DNA of 64,000 nucleotides from Flavobacteriaceae bacterium LYZ1037 (GCA_003144015.1 QFWS01000002.1:558001-622000), one strand, 5' to 3'. Positions 25,652 through 34,996 are shown, counted from the stretch's first letter. Notes: generated by a model from the sequence alone, not told the origin. Numbers and translations: made by a program.

Positions 25652-27688
25652 TTATTTTTCTATTAATCCAGCTCGTTTTAATAATGCATCTGGTTGAGGT
25701 TCTTGTCCTCTAAAGCGTTTGTAAAGAATCATTGGGTCTTCTGTTCCTCCTTGAGATAAGACGTAATTTTTAAATTTTGTAGCTACGTCTTTATTGAATA
25801 TACCTTTTTCTTTAAAATACTCGAAAGCATCTGCATCTAGAACTTCAGCCCATTTGTAACTGTAATAACCAGAACTGTATCCTCCTTGAAAAATATGCGA
25901 AAATGCTGTACTCATACAATTTTCTTCCACATCTGGAAATAATTTTGTGTTCTCAAATGCTTTCTTTTCGTGTAACTTTACATTTGTTATAGTTTCTGGA
26001 GAATCGCTAGCATGCCAACTCATATCTAATAAACTAAAACTTAATTGACGTAAAGTTTGCATGCCTTCATGAAACGTTGATGATGCTTTAATTTTTTCGA
26101 TTAAATCCATTGGAATTAGATCTCCTGTTTCGTAATGAGTTGCAAATAACTCCAAAGCTTCTTTTTCGTAACACCAGTTTTCCAACACCTGACTTGGTAA
26201 TTCTACAAAGTCCCAAAAGACACTAGTTCCAGAAATACTTGGATAAGTTGTGTTTGCCAGCATGCCATGTAGTGCATGTCCAAATTCATGAAATAGCGTA
26301 GTAACCTCATTAAAGGTTAAAAGTGAAGGTTTGCTTTTTGTGGGTTTTGTAAAGTTGCAAACTATTGAAATGTGAGGACGTGAGTTTTCATTGTTTTTAA
26401 TGTATTGAGGTTTGTAAGAGGTCATCCAAGCACCATTTCTTTTTCCAGGTCTTGGAAAAAAATCGGCATAAAAAACGGAAATCAATTCGCCTTTTTTATT
26501 GGTTACTTTATAGGTCAACACATCTTCGTGATATTTGTCGATGGTAGAAATTTCCTCAAAATGAAGGTCATATAGCTTTTCAGAAACTTTAAAAACACCT
26601 TGAATCACGTTTTCAAGTTTAAAATAGGGTTTAAGTTTCTCGTCGTCTAAATTGAAACGTTCTTGTTTTAATTTTTCTGCATAATAAGAACCATCCCATT
26701 TTTCTAATCGATCGATTTGGTCTAATTCTTTAGCAAAAGCTTCTAGCTCGTTAAATTCTTTTAAAGCAGCAGGTTTAGCTTTTTCTAGAAGTTCATTTAA
26801 AAAAGCTTCTACTTTTGCTGGAGTTTTTGCCATCCGTTCTTCTAAAACAAAATGGGCATGTGTTTTATAACCTAATAAATTAGCTCTTTGATGGCGAAGT
26901 TTTACAATTTGCAACACATTTTCTTGATTATCTAATGCGTCATTTTTAAATGCTTTAGTCCCAGATGCGATGGCTAATGTTTTGCGCAATTTTCGATTAT
27001 TAGCATAGGTCATAAATGGAATATAACTAGGGTAATCCAAGGTAATTAACCAACCTTTTTTGTCTTTAGATTCTGCTAATTGTTGAGCAGCTTCTTTAGC
27101 GCCTTCAGGTAAACCAGATAAGTCTTTTTCGTTTGTGATTAGCATTTCAAATTTATTGGTTTCAGCGAGAATGTTTTCGCCAAATTTTAATTTGAGTTTG
27201 CTTAATTCCTTATCAATTTTTCTAAGTTGAAGTTTTTTAGCTTCAGGTAGATTAGCACCATTTCTAGAGAACCCTTTATATTTTTTGTCTAATAATGTGT
27301 GTTGTTCTGTCGTTAAGTTTAAGGTGTTTCTTTCTTGATAAACAGTTTTAATACGTGCAAATAGTTCTTCATTTAAAGTAATATCATTGCTGAATTCAGA
27401 TAAAAGCGGTGACACTTCCTGAGCGATTTTTTGGATATCTTCGTTGGTTTCTGCTGAATTTAAATTAAAAAAGATACTTGAAATTCTGTCAAGTTCTTCC
27501 CCAGAAAAATCTAGAGCTTCAACTGTGTTTTTAAAAGTTGCTTTTTCAGAATTATTTGTAATAGCATCTATTTCATTTTTTGCTTTTTCTATCGCTTTTA
27601 TAAAAGCAGGTAAAAAGTGCTCATTTTTTATTTTTGAAAAAGGAGAAGTATGAAACTGTGTATCAAATGGTTTGTTAAGGATATTCAT
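25652..27688 (-). CDS. M3 family zinc metallopeptidase (peptidyl-dipeptidase/oligopeptidase A type)
   Basis: The 678-residue protein is a thimet-oligopeptidase family enzyme that trims peptides. The zinc site HEFGH lies near residue 466 (TLFHEFGHALHGM), and the third ligand is expected in the ENWCYE segment about 30 residues on. The C-terminal part has YSSGYYSYKWAEVLDADAF, typical of the family. There is no signal peptide, so it acts in the cytoplasm, completing breakdown of imported or proteasome-like peptide fragments. It may be called Dcp or OpdA; the sequence does not decide dipeptidyl versus oligopeptide preference. Confidence 0.93.
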   Translation of the reverse strand: MNILNKPFDTQFHTSPFSKIKNEHFLPAFIKAIEKAKNEIDAITNNSEKATFKNTVEALDFSGEELDRISSIFFNLNSAETNEDIQKIAQEVSPLLSEFSNDITLNEELFARIKTVYQERNTLNLTTEQHTLLDKKYKGFSRNGANLPEAKKLQLRKIDKELSKLKLKFGENILAETNKFEMLITNEKDLSGLPEGAKEAAQQLAESKDKKGWLITLDYPSYIPFMTYANNRKLRKTLAIASGTKAFKNDALDNQENVLQIVKLRHQRANLLGYKTHAHFVLEERMAKTPAKVEAFLNELLEKAKPAALKEFNELEAFAKELDQIDRLEKWDGSYYAEKLKQERFNLDDEKLKPYFKLENVIQGVFKVSEKLYDLHFEEISTIDKYHEDVLTYKVTNKKGELISVFYADFFPRPGKRNGAWMTSYKPQYIKNNENSRPHISIVCNFTKPTKSKPSLLTFNEVTTLFHEFGHALHGMLANTTYPSISGTSVFWDFVELPSQVLENWCYEKEALELFATHYETGDLIPMDLIEKIKASSTFHEGMQTLRQLSFSLLDMSWHASDSPETITNVKLHEKKAFENTKLFPDVEENCMSTAFSHIFQGGYSSGYYSYKWAEVLDADAFEYFKEKGIFNKDVATKFKNYVLSQGGTEDPMILYKRFRGQEPQPDALLKRAGLIEK

Positions 27689-27792
27689 TTATTAATGGCA
27701 TCTGTCAAAAAATCTATGTCCTACTTTTCTTACTAAGAGTTTGATTTTCTGATAATTAACGTTATTTTAAGAGTTTATTTGAATTTAAATTC

Positions 27793-27800
27793 TACTTTTG
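27793..27800 (+). promoter_or_regulatory. Promoter -7 box facing a region with no gene
   Basis: TACTTTTG fits TAnnTTTG on the plus strand, yet no plus-strand gene follows for almost 2 kb. A terminator hairpin lies about 60 bases downstream on the same strand. Confidence 0.4.
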
Positions 27801-27805
27801 CATCA

Positions 27806-27890
27806 GATTTTTCATGAGAGTTTTAAGTGACTCTTTTAAATAATTGATTAATAGCGTTTAAAACCCTGACTGTAGTTGGGGTTTTTTATT
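27806..27890 (+). ncRNA. Candidate small RNA between the M3 peptidase and purE
   Basis: The interval lies between two minus-strand genes and holds a plus-strand promoter-like box (27793-27800), a possible small hairpin with arms AGAGT/ACTCT, and a terminator at 27860-27890. The start near 27806 is inferred from the usual distance after a -7 box. No known RNA family was recognised. The 3' end reaches the last codon of purE on the opposite strand. It could equally be only a purE terminator. Confidence 0.35.
27860..27890 (+). terminator. Strand-asymmetric terminator hairpin
   Basis: An eleven-pair stem (27860-27870 with 27875-27885) closes a TGTA loop. Two pairs are G-U wobbles in plus-strand RNA but would be A/C mismatches in minus-strand RNA, and the T run (TTTTTTATTTT) follows on the plus strand. 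It therefore favours rightward transcription, though it could also end purE. Confidence 0.6.
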
Positions 27891-28368
27891 TTAAGTCTTT
27901 TGCAGACTCAATCACTTTTGCTTTTAATCCTTCTTTATAATGTATAATTTTGTCTAAAACAGAACAGTCTGAGCTTCCAATAATCTGAGCTGCTAAAATA
28001 CCTGCATTTTTTGCACCGTTAAGAGCTACTGTAGCCACAGGGACACCTCCTGGCATTTGTAAAATGGATAAAACAGAATCCCAACCATCTATAGAATTAC
28101 TGCTTTTTACAGGAACTCCAATAACAGGAAGTGGAGATAAAGATGCTATCATTCCTGGTAAATGTGCTGCTCCACCAGCTCCAGCAATAATGACTGAAAA
28201 TCCACGTGTATGTGCATGTTTTCCATAATCGAACAATTTTTCTGGTGTTCTATGTGCCGAAACAATATCTACTTCCACATCAATTTTAAAATCTTTTAAA
28301 ATATCTATGGCTTCTTGCATAACTGGAAGGTCGCTTTTGCTTCCCATAATAATTCCTACTTTGCTCAT
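27886..28368 (-). CDS. purE: N5-carboxyaminoimidazole ribonucleotide mutase
   Basis: PurE moves the carboxyl group of N5-CAIR to C4 of the imidazole in de novo purine synthesis. The 160-residue class I protein has the GSKSDLPVM motif (9-17), the SAHRTPE motif (39-45) with the catalytic histidine, and the glycine-rich GAGGAAHLPGM. It lies 2 bases after purK, giving the two-step ATP-dependent carboxylation route. The stop lies in the flank of the hairpin at 27860-27890. Confidence 0.96.
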   Translation of the reverse strand: MSKVGIIMGSKSDLPVMQEAIDILKDFKIDVEVDIVSAHRTPEKLFDYGKHAHTRGFSVIIAGAGGAAHLPGMIASLSPLPVIGVPVKSSNSIDGWDSVLSILQMPGGVPVATVALNGAKNAGILAAQIIGSSDCSVLDKIIHYKEGLKAKVIESAKDLK

Positions 28369-28370
28369 AA

Positions 28371-29525
28371 TTATTTGCTTATAACTTTAATGGTGTTTTT
28401 AACTTTTTCGGCAATATTTCGTGCTTCATTTAAATCCTTATTAACGATGGTAACATGACCCATTTTTCTGAAAGGTCTGGTTTGTTTTTTACCGTAGATA
28501 TGTGGTGTTACTCCTGGCATTTTCATAATGTCATCAATATTTTGGTAAACCACAGGTCCAGTGTAGCCTTCAGCACCAACCAAATTTACCATTATCCCTC
28601 CAACTTGGCTGTCGGTTTTTCCTAACGGTAAATTTAAAATGGCTCTTAAGTGTTGCTCAAATTGCGAGGTATAACTTGATTCAATGGTGTGATGCCCAGA
28701 ATTATGAGGTCTTGGAGCTACTTCGTTAACTAAAATATCATCATTTTCTGTTTGAAACATTTCAACGGCTAAAAGACCAACATGATTAAATGCCTGAGAA
28801 ACCTTTAAGGCTGTTTCTTTAGCTTTTTCAGCTACTTTATGGTCTATTCTTGCTGGACAAATAACATACTCTACTTGGTTAGCTTCTGGATGAAATTCCA
28901 TTTCAACTACAGGGTAAACCGCAACCTCACCATCAGGATTTCTTGCAACAATTACTGCCAATTCGTTTTTAAAAGGAATTAGGCTTTCGGTAATACATTC
29001 AACATTTGGTAGCTCTTTTAAATCGGCTTCTGTTCTAACAATTTTTACCCCATTGCCGTCATATCCAAACTGTGCGCTTTTCCAAACAAAAGGAAATTTT
29101 AATCCACCATTGTGTATTGCATCTTTTATTTCGGAAGGATAAGCAAATCGGGAGAATTCTGCCGTTGGAATGTCGTGATCTCTATAAAATAGTTTTTGGG
29201 TTGCTTTATTTTGAATGGTTTTCAATGTTTTAGATGAAGGGAACACTTTCACTCCTTCTTTTTCTAGAGCTTCTAGAGCATTGGTATTTACGTTTTCAAT
29301 TTCAAATGTTAGCACATCTACATTCTTACCAAAATTGTAAACAGCATCAAAATCCATTAAATCTCCTAAATGAAACTCATTACAAGCTATTTTGCAAGGT
29401 GCTTCATTGTTTGCTTCTAAAACAGTTGTGTAAATGTCGAATTTTCTAGTATCATAAAGTAACATTTTACCTAACTGTCCACCACCTAGTATGCCTAATT
29501 TAAATTTTGAAGAAAAGTAATTCAT
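28371..29525 (-). CDS. purK: N5-carboxyaminoimidazole ribonucleotide synthase
   Basis: PurK carboxylates aminoimidazole ribonucleotide with ATP and bicarbonate. The 384-residue ATP-grasp protein opens with the dinucleotide-like LGILGGGQLGKML (9-21) and has ATP-grasp segments KSAQFGYDGNG and, near the metal site, NEVAPRPHNSGHHTIE. Length is usual. It is the first gene of a purK-purE operon with a 2-base gap. A TATCTTTG box lies about 58 bases upstream; no purine riboswitch was recognised in this leader. Confidence 0.95.
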   Translation of the reverse strand: MNYFSSKFKLGILGGGQLGKMLLYDTRKFDIYTTVLEANNEAPCKIACNEFHLGDLMDFDAVYNFGKNVDVLTFEIENVNTNALEALEKEGVKVFPSSKTLKTIQNKATQKLFYRDHDIPTAEFSRFAYPSEIKDAIHNGGLKFPFVWKSAQFGYDGNGVKIVRTEADLKELPNVECITESLIPFKNELAVIVARNPDGEVAVYPVVEMEFHPEANQVEYVICPARIDHKVAEKAKETALKVSQAFNHVGLLAVEMFQTENDDILVNEVAPRPHNSGHHTIESSYTSQFEQHLRAILNLPLGKTDSQVGGIMVNLVGAEGYTGPVVYQNIDDIMKMPGVTPHIYGKKQTRPFRKMGHVTIVNKDLNEARNIAEKVKNTIKVISK

Positions 29526-29582
29526 ATGTTTTTTAGTTTAAACTAATTCCAGGTGTAGGAAAGTTGATTGTTCGATTGAAAG

Positions 29583-29590
29583 CAAAGATA
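29583..29590 (-). promoter_or_regulatory. Promoter -7 box for purK-purE
   Basis: TATCTTTG on the minus strand matches TAnnTTTG and would leave a leader of about 50 bases before the purK ATG at 29525. Confidence 0.45.
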
Positions 29591-29672
29591 AATAGACCTA
29601 TTAAAATATAAACTTATTTTTTTATAAAACTTATTTTATTTATATTTAAAATAATAACTTAAAACATTTATT

Positions 29673-31226
29673 ATGATGAAAAAAATACTTTTTTTGATGA
29701 GTTTTATGGTGTTGCCCATGTTAAGTCAAGCTCAATTTCTTGAAGATTTTGAAGGTGGTGAAACCATACCCGCAGGTTGGTCTGTAATAGACGGTGGAGA
29801 TGCTAGTAATACCTGGGATGTTATTGATTTGTCAGCTTCCGAGCTTACTGCTCATAGTGGAACAAATATTGCTTATATAATTTATGGTAGTACTCCTCAC
29901 GATGATTATTTAATTTCGCCACAGGTAACTGTGACTGCAGGCGTTTCAGATTTTCTAATTTTTTGGGCAAGGAGTAGAGACCCATTATATCCTGAATCTA
30001 TTAGTGTAAAACTATCGACTTCAGGTAATTCTGCTTCCGATTTTACAGTTACGTTGGATGCTAATGTTGCTCCAGCTAGTGGCCCTGATTTTTATAAATA
30101 TCAGTACGATTTAACTGATTATGTGGGAGAAACAATCTATATCGGTTTTCACTCAACTACAAACGATATGTTTGCTTTTGATTTAGATGATGTCCAGGTT
30201 ACTTTTATTCCATCTTGTTTGGAGCCAGCTAATCCTGTTGTCGATGCAGTGACTACAACTACAGCAGATTTGTCATGGACTTCTGATGTTGGAGATTTTG
30301 AAGTTGAATATGGTGCTCCAGGATTTAGTATTGGCTCTGGTACATCTGCTCCTGCTATAATAGGTGCAGTTTCAACAACTCTAACAGGTTTAACACCTAA
30401 TACACCTTATGAGTATTATGTTAGAAAAGATTGTGGCAATTCTGATTATAGTGTTTGGGTAGGACCAATTGCTTTCAATACACCTTGCGAAGCAAACACA
30501 GCATTTCCTGTTGAAGAAGGATTTGAAAGTGGTGTACTTCCTGTGTGTTGGAGTAACGAAACAGTTGTAGGTTCTACAGTATGGACATTCGTTTCTCAAA
30601 ATGGAAATGGTACAATTACACCAAGAACGGGTAACACTATGGCAGAGTTTAGAACAAGTACTACAGGAGCAAAAACGAAATTAGTGTCACAGCCTTTAGA
30701 TTTATCTAGTGCTACAAATCCAGAATTGGAATTTTATTATGCCAATGTAAATTGGGTAGGTGATATTGATGAGTTACGTGTTTTTTATAAAACTGATGCT
30801 TCTCAACCATGGGTGCAAATAGGGACAGATTATCTTGCTGAACAAACTCAATGGACAAATGTTACTTTAACATTGCCAAATCCATCTGCGACTTATTATG
30901 TTGCTTTTGAAGGTACTTCAAATTGGGCAAGAGGATTGAATGTGGATGATGTTACTATTAGACTAGCACCACTATCGGTTGAAGATTTTAGTATAACGGA
31001 ATTATCTTATTATCCAAACCCGGTTAAAAACACATTTTATATTTCTCATTCTTCTCAAATAACGTCTGTTGAAGTTTATGATTTATTAGGAAAGAAGGTT
31101 CTGGAAAATAATAACCATCAAGGCACTTCAATTCAATTAGATATGAGTGGAGTTGCAACTGGAAGTTATATTGCTAAAATATACAGTGGTAATAATTTTC
31201 AAACAATTAAAATCCAGAAACAGTAA
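29673..31226 (+). CDS. Secreted T9SS cargo protein with adhesin-like and fibronectin type III domains
   Basis: The 517-residue protein has a signal peptide (about 1-20), a choice-of-anchor J/cleaved-adhesin-like domain (about 22-175, starting FLEDFEGGE), a fibronectin type III domain (about 180-270), a second anchor-J/MAM-like domain (about 280-430, EEGFESGVLP), and a type A T9SS sorting domain (about 445-517) with YYPNPVKN and GSYIAKIY. It is therefore exported across the outer membrane by the type IX system and anchored or released. It may bind glycans or proteins; there is no catalytic motif. A very long hairpin follows the stop. Confidence 0.9.
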   Translation: MMKKILFLMSFMVLPMLSQAQFLEDFEGGETIPAGWSVIDGGDASNTWDVIDLSASELTAHSGTNIAYIIYGSTPHDDYLISPQVTVTAGVSDFLIFWARSRDPLYPESISVKLSTSGNSASDFTVTLDANVAPASGPDFYKYQYDLTDYVGETIYIGFHSTTNDMFAFDLDDVQVTFIPSCLEPANPVVDAVTTTTADLSWTSDVGDFEVEYGAPGFSIGSGTSAPAIIGAVSTTLTGLTPNTPYEYYVRKDCGNSDYSVWVGPIAFNTPCEANTAFPVEEGFESGVLPVCWSNETVVGSTVWTFVSQNGNGTITPRTGNTMAEFRTSTTGAKTKLVSQPLDLSSATNPELEFYYANVNWVGDIDELRVFYKTDASQPWVQIGTDYLAEQTQWTNVTLTLPNPSATYYVAFEGTSNWARGLNVDDVTIRLAPLSVEDFSITELSYYPNPVKNTFYISHSSQITSVEVYDLLGKKVLENNNHQGTSIQLDMSGVATGSYIAKIYSGNNFQTIKIQKQ

Positions 31227-31233
31227 TTTAATT

Positions 31234-31298
31234 GTAATATTTTTATACAAAAAAAGGGCACCTTAATAAGATGTCCTTTTTTTGTATAAAAATATTAC
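31234..31298. terminator. Long hairpin terminator
   Basis: Arms of 31 bases (31234-31264 and 31268-31298) flank a three-base loop. Of the 31 positions only two depart from Watson-Crick pairing, one of them a G-U. The inner part has a purine run and T run as in a terminator; the outer 15 bases are perfectly paired. It follows the T9SS protein gene by 7 bases. Confidence 0.75.
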
Positions 31299-31380
31299 AT
31301 AAATCCTTAGACCAGTGGTTTTTTTAAAACTTAATACCCAACAAAATATTCAAGAATTCGTATAACCTTAATCAAATGAT

Positions 31381-31388
31381 TATCTTTG
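31381..31388 (+). promoter_or_regulatory. Promoter -7 box for the hpt-adk fusion
   Basis: TATCTTTG matches TAnnTTTG, 25 bases before the GTG start at 31414. Confidence 0.5.
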
Positions 31389-31413
31389 CATTTCTAAAAA
31401 AAAAATATAACAA

Positions 31414-32523
31414 GTGGTTAAGCTTCACGATTTACAATTTAAGCCTTTTATTTCTGAAGAAGAAATTCAATCGACAGTACAACGTTTGGCAAATGAGATA
31501 GCTAGTGAATTAAAAGACGAAGTGCCTGTGTTTATAGGCATCTTGAATGGGTCTTTTATGTTTGTTAGCGATTTTGTTAAAAAATATCCAAAACCTTGCG
31601 AAGTTACTTTTATTAAATTAGCTTCTTATGAAGGTGTGAAATCTACAGAGGATATTCAACGATTAATTGGGTTAACACAAGATTTAAGTGGTAGAACAGT
31701 CGTTATTTTAGAAGATATTATAGATTCTGGAAATACCCTAGAAGAAGTTCATAGAATTTTTAAAAATGAAAACGTTAAACAATTAATTATTGCCACTTTA
31801 TTTTATAAACCAGCAGCTTATAAAAAAGATTATAAATTACATTATATAGGTATTGAAATTCCAAATAAATTTATAGTAGGCTATGGATTAGACTACAATG
31901 GGTTAGGTAGAGATTTACCATCTGTATATCAATTAAAAACAACACAACATATGACTAACATAGTACTATTTGGCCCTCCAGGTGCTGGAAAAGGAACACA
32001 AGCAAACTTTTTAAAAGAAAAATATCAATTAATCCATATTTCAACTGGTGATGTGTTTCGTTTTAATATTAAAAATGAAACGGCTCTTGGAATGATTGCT
32101 AAATCTTATATGGATAAAGGCGAGCTAGTACCAGATCAAGTTACTATAGATATGTTGAATGCTGAAGTTGAGAAAAATGCCGATGCCAATGGTTTTATTT
32201 TTGATGGTTTTCCTAGAACAAATGCACAAGCGGATGCATTAGATAAATTAATGGACAGCAAAGATTCTCAAATTGATGCCATGGTTGCTCTAGAAGTTCC
32301 AGACGAAGTTTTAGTGGAACGTTTGTTAGAACGAGGAAAAACAAGTGGGCGTCGTGATGATGCTGATGAAGGTATTATTAGAAATAGAATTAAAGAATAC
32401 TACAATAAAACAGCAATTCTAAAAGACTATTATTCTGCTCAAAATAAATATTATGGAGTAGATGGTGTAGGAAGTATAGAAGATATTACTAATCGATTAA
32501 GTTCTGTAATAGATAAATTATAA
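31414..32523 (+). CDS. adk: Fused hypoxanthine phosphoribosyltransferase and adenylate kinase
   Basis: One 369-residue frame joins two purine enzymes. Residues 1-175 form a hypoxanthine-type phosphoribosyltransferase with the PRPP loop VVILEDIIDSGNTL (96-109) and YGLDYNGLGRDLP. Residues 180-369 form a short-type adenylate kinase with P-loop GPPGAGKGT (187-195), a GFPRTNAQAD segment and a short LID without zinc cysteines (GKTSGRRDDADE). The frame between domains is open without a stop; Met180 would be the start of a free kinase. The GTG at 31414 is the start, since the domain begins directly after it. Such fusions are known in Flavobacteriia. It joins purine salvage to AMP phosphorylation. Confidence 0.93.
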   Translation: MVKLHDLQFKPFISEEEIQSTVQRLANEIASELKDEVPVFIGILNGSFMFVSDFVKKYPKPCEVTFIKLASYEGVKSTEDIQRLIGLTQDLSGRTVVILEDIIDSGNTLEEVHRIFKNENVKQLIIATLFYKPAAYKKDYKLHYIGIEIPNKFIVGYGLDYNGLGRDLPSVYQLKTTQHMTNIVLFGPPGAGKGTQANFLKEKYQLIHISTGDVFRFNIKNETALGMIAKSYMDKGELVPDQVTIDMLNAEVEKNADANGFIFDGFPRTNAQADALDKLMDSKDSQIDAMVALEVPDEVLVERLLERGKTSGRRDDADEGIIRNRIKEYYNKTAILKDYYSAQNKYYGVDGVGSIEDITNRLSSVIDKL

Positions 32524-32626
32524 TAACTTTTTCTTGATGTTTAAACTGAACTTGAAAAGTATAAAGGAAGAAAAATAAAAGTAAAAGTTTCATTAAATAC
32601 AATCCCTATTTGACTGGGAAAATGCT

Positions 32627-33625
32627 ATGACTGAGGGAAATTTTGTAGACTACGTTAAACTTCATGTATCTTCTGGAAAAGGAGGTAAGGGTTCTATGCA
32701 CTTACATCGTGAAAAATTTATTGAAAAAGGTGGTCCAGATGGTGGAGATGGTGGACGTGGAGGTCATGTAATTATGAGAGGTAATCCTAATTTATGGACA
32801 CTTTACACCTATAAATTTAAACGACATTTTAGAGCTGGACATGGAGAACATGGAAGTAAAAGTAGAAGTACTGGAGCAGATGGTCAGGATGTCTATATGG
32901 ATGTCCCTTTAGGAACTATTGTTAGAGACAGAGAATCCAACGAGATTATTTTTGAAATTACTGAAGTTGGAGAAGAAAAAATAATCGCCAAAGGTGGCAT
33001 GGGTGGACGTGGTAACTGGCATTTTAAAACACCTACAAATCAAACTCCAAGATATGCACAGCCAGGAACCCCTGGTGAAGAATTAGATATTATTTTAGAA
33101 CTTAAAGTATTAGCTGATGTTGGTCTGGTAGGATTCCCTAATGCAGGAAAATCAACGCTGCTTTCTGTAGTAAGTGCTGCAAAACCTAAAATTGCTGACT
33201 ACGAGTTTACGACCTTAAAACCAAATTTAGGTATCGTAGAATATCGTGAGTTTAAAAGTTTTGTTATGGCAGATATCCCAGGAATTATTGAAGGTGCTGC
33301 CGAAGGTAAAGGGTTAGGCCATTACTTTTTGAGACATATTGAGCGTAATTCTGTTTTGTTATTTTTAATTCCTGCAGATGCAGACGATATTAGAAAACAA
33401 TACGATATTCTGCTTGATGAATTAAAACGATATAATCCAGAAATTCTTGATAAAGAACGTTTTATTGCTATTTCTAAAAGCGATATGCTAGACGACGAAT
33501 TAAAAGCAGAACTTAAAGTAGAACTTGATAAAACTCTACCAGTTGAATATATGTTTATCTCTTCAGTAGCACAACAAGGCCTTACCGAATTAAAAGATAA
33601 ACTCTGGAAGATGCTGAATGTGTAG
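32627..33625 (+). CDS. obgE: GTPase ObgE/CgtA
   Basis: Obg is an essential GTPase that binds the 50S ribosomal subunit late in assembly and responds to nucleotide levels. The 332-residue protein has the glycine-rich Obg domain (about 3-160, [10 protein letters not shown]), then a G domain with G1 [10 protein letters not shown]2 YEFTTLKP, G3 DIPGIIEGA and a SKSDM-type G4. It lacks the extra C-terminal OCT domain, as is usual in Bacteroidota. It lies about 100 bases downstream of the purine fusion gene and is followed by the channel gene 6 bases away. Confidence 0.96.
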   Translation: MTEGNFVDYVKLHVSSGKGGKGSMHLHREKFIEKGGPDGGDGGRGGHVIMRGNPNLWTLYTYKFKRHFRAGHGEHGSKSRSTGADGQDVYMDVPLGTIVRDRESNEIIFEITEVGEEKIIAKGGMGGRGNWHFKTPTNQTPRYAQPGTPGEELDIILELKVLADVGLVGFPNAGKSTLLSVVSAAKPKIADYEFTTLKPNLGIVEYREFKSFVMADIPGIIEGAAEGKGLGHYFLRHIERNSVLLFLIPADADDIRKQYDILLDELKRYNPEILDKERFIAISKSDMLDDELKAELKVELDKTLPVEYMFISSVAQQGLTELKDKLWKMLNV

Positions 33626-33631
33626 ATCCTT

Positions 33632-34345
33632 ATGAAACAACGAATAAAAAGCATTGTTGAAATAAATGATAATAAGGCTAGTAAAGTCTTTGCTATTTTT
33701 ATTCAAGTACTAATTTTAATTTCTATAGTCACTTTTACTATAGAAACCTTACCCAACTTAAAACCTAGAACCAGATCCATTTTGTATGTTATCGAGGTTT
33801 TTAGTGTTATTGTTTTTACTCTTGAATACCTCATGCGTATTTATGTTAGAGACAAAAAACTAAAATTTATTTTTAGTTTTTTTGGCATTATAGATTTACT
33901 TGCCATCTTACCATTTTATTTAAGTTTTGGTGTCGATTTACGTTCGTTAAGAGCTTTGCGTTTTTTAAGACTTTTCAGGATCTTAAAATTAGTGCGTTAC
34001 AATCGTGCAATGAACCATTTTACAACGGCTATAAAATCTGCTAAAGAAGAAATACTCCTATTTCTTTTTATTACTTTAATCTTAATTTATTTTGCTGCTG
34101 TGGGTATTTATTATTTCGAAAATGAAGCGCAACCAGAACATTTTTCATCAATATTCGACAGTCTGTGGTGGGCTATTGTAACGCTAACAACTGTTGGGTA
34201 TGGTGATGTTTACCCAATTACAGTAGGAGGTAAAGTGTTTACTTTTTTTATACTATTAATTGGGCTAGGAATTGTGGCTATTCCTACAGGAATTATTTCT
34301 TCTGCATTAACAAAATCTGTAGATCATAATGAAACAGAGAAATAA
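33632..34345 (+). CDS. Voltage-gated-type potassium channel
   Basis: The 237-residue membrane protein has six helices: a voltage-sensor module (about 20-125) with a strongly basic S4 (104-122) carrying arginines at every third position, a pore helix near 176-186, and the selectivity filter TTVGYGD (186-192). It ends shortly after S6, without a cytoplasmic regulatory RCK or cyclic-nucleotide domain. This fits the ion_trans/KvAP-like bacterial K+ channel group. It begins 6 bases after obgE and is probably co-transcribed with it. Confidence 0.92.
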   Translation: MKQRIKSIVEINDNKASKVFAIFIQVLILISIVTFTIETLPNLKPRTRSILYVIEVFSVIVFTLEYLMRIYVRDKKLKFIFSFFGIIDLLAILPFYLSFGVDLRSLRALRFLRLFRILKLVRYNRAMNHFTTAIKSAKEEILLFLFITLILIYFAAVGIYYFENEAQPEHFSSIFDSLWWAIVTLTTVGYGDVYPITVGGKVFTFFILLIGLGIVAIPTGIISSALTKSVDHNETEK

Positions 34346-34388
34346 TTCTTAAAACGTTTAAAGAGGATTTCTTATCTTTAAAAGAAAA

Positions 34389-34910
34389 ATGAAAAAGTTA
34401 GCCTCAATATTTTTTCTGTTTATTTGCTTATCCTGTGGTGTTACCGTTAATTACGATTACGAAAAAGCCACTGACTTTTCCAAATACAAATCATACAGTT
34501 ATTTCACGAACATGGATACAGGTTTGAGTGAATTTGATGCCAAGCGCTTGTTTAAAGCCTTAGATGATGCTATGGCGTTAAAAGGAATGACACTCTTAGA
34601 AGATTCTGATTTTATCATAAATATTAAAAGCGCAACCTTCCAAGAAGTACAAAGTCGATCGTCCGTAGGTGTTGGCGTTGGAGGAGGTGGAGGCAATGTT
34701 GGAGGAGGTGTCTCGGTAGGGATTCCTATTGGTCAGGCCAACATGTCTCGACAAATAACATTCGAATTTGTCGATGCGAATACCAATCAATTATTTTGGC
34801 AAGCCATCAGTAGTGAAACAGATATTCCAAGAGACTATCCTGAAGAACGTGAAGCCAAGTTTAAACAAATAGTTACTAAAGTTCTAGAAGGATTTCCTCC
34901 AAAAAAATGA
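34389..34910 (+). CDS. DUF4136 lipoprotein
   Basis: The 173-residue protein has a lipoprotein signal peptide with Cys16 in the LSCG lipobox and a DUF4136 domain, seen as YDYEKATDFSKYKSYSYF near the start. A flexible glycine-rich loop (residues of about 98-113, with repeated GVGGG) interrupts the middle. DUF4136 proteins are outer-membrane-associated lipoproteins of unknown role, widespread in Bacteroidota. It follows the channel gene by 43 bases. Confidence 0.85.
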   Translation: MKKLASIFFLFICLSCGVTVNYDYEKATDFSKYKSYSYFTNMDTGLSEFDAKRLFKALDDAMALKGMTLLEDSDFIINIKSATFQEVQSRSSVGVGVGGGGGNVGGGVSVGIPIGQANMSRQITFEFVDANTNQLFWQAISSETDIPRDYPEEREAKFKQIVTKVLEGFPPKK

Positions 34911-34966
34911 CAACAACTTTATCATTTTCATAACATTTCAAAATGCCAAAGCGTTATTTCGTTTTG

Positions 34967-34974
34967 TAACTTTG
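34967..34974 (+). promoter_or_regulatory. Promoter -7 box for the SDR gene
   Basis: TAACTTTG matches TAnnTTTG, 22 bases before the SDR start at 34997. Confidence 0.4.
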
Positions 34975-34996
34975 GGTTCATTTAAAAATTTACTTC

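Noticed and set aside
29526-29672. Purine riboswitch upstream of purK
   Set aside because: No conserved purine-aptamer loops or three-way junction were found in the leader on the minus strand.
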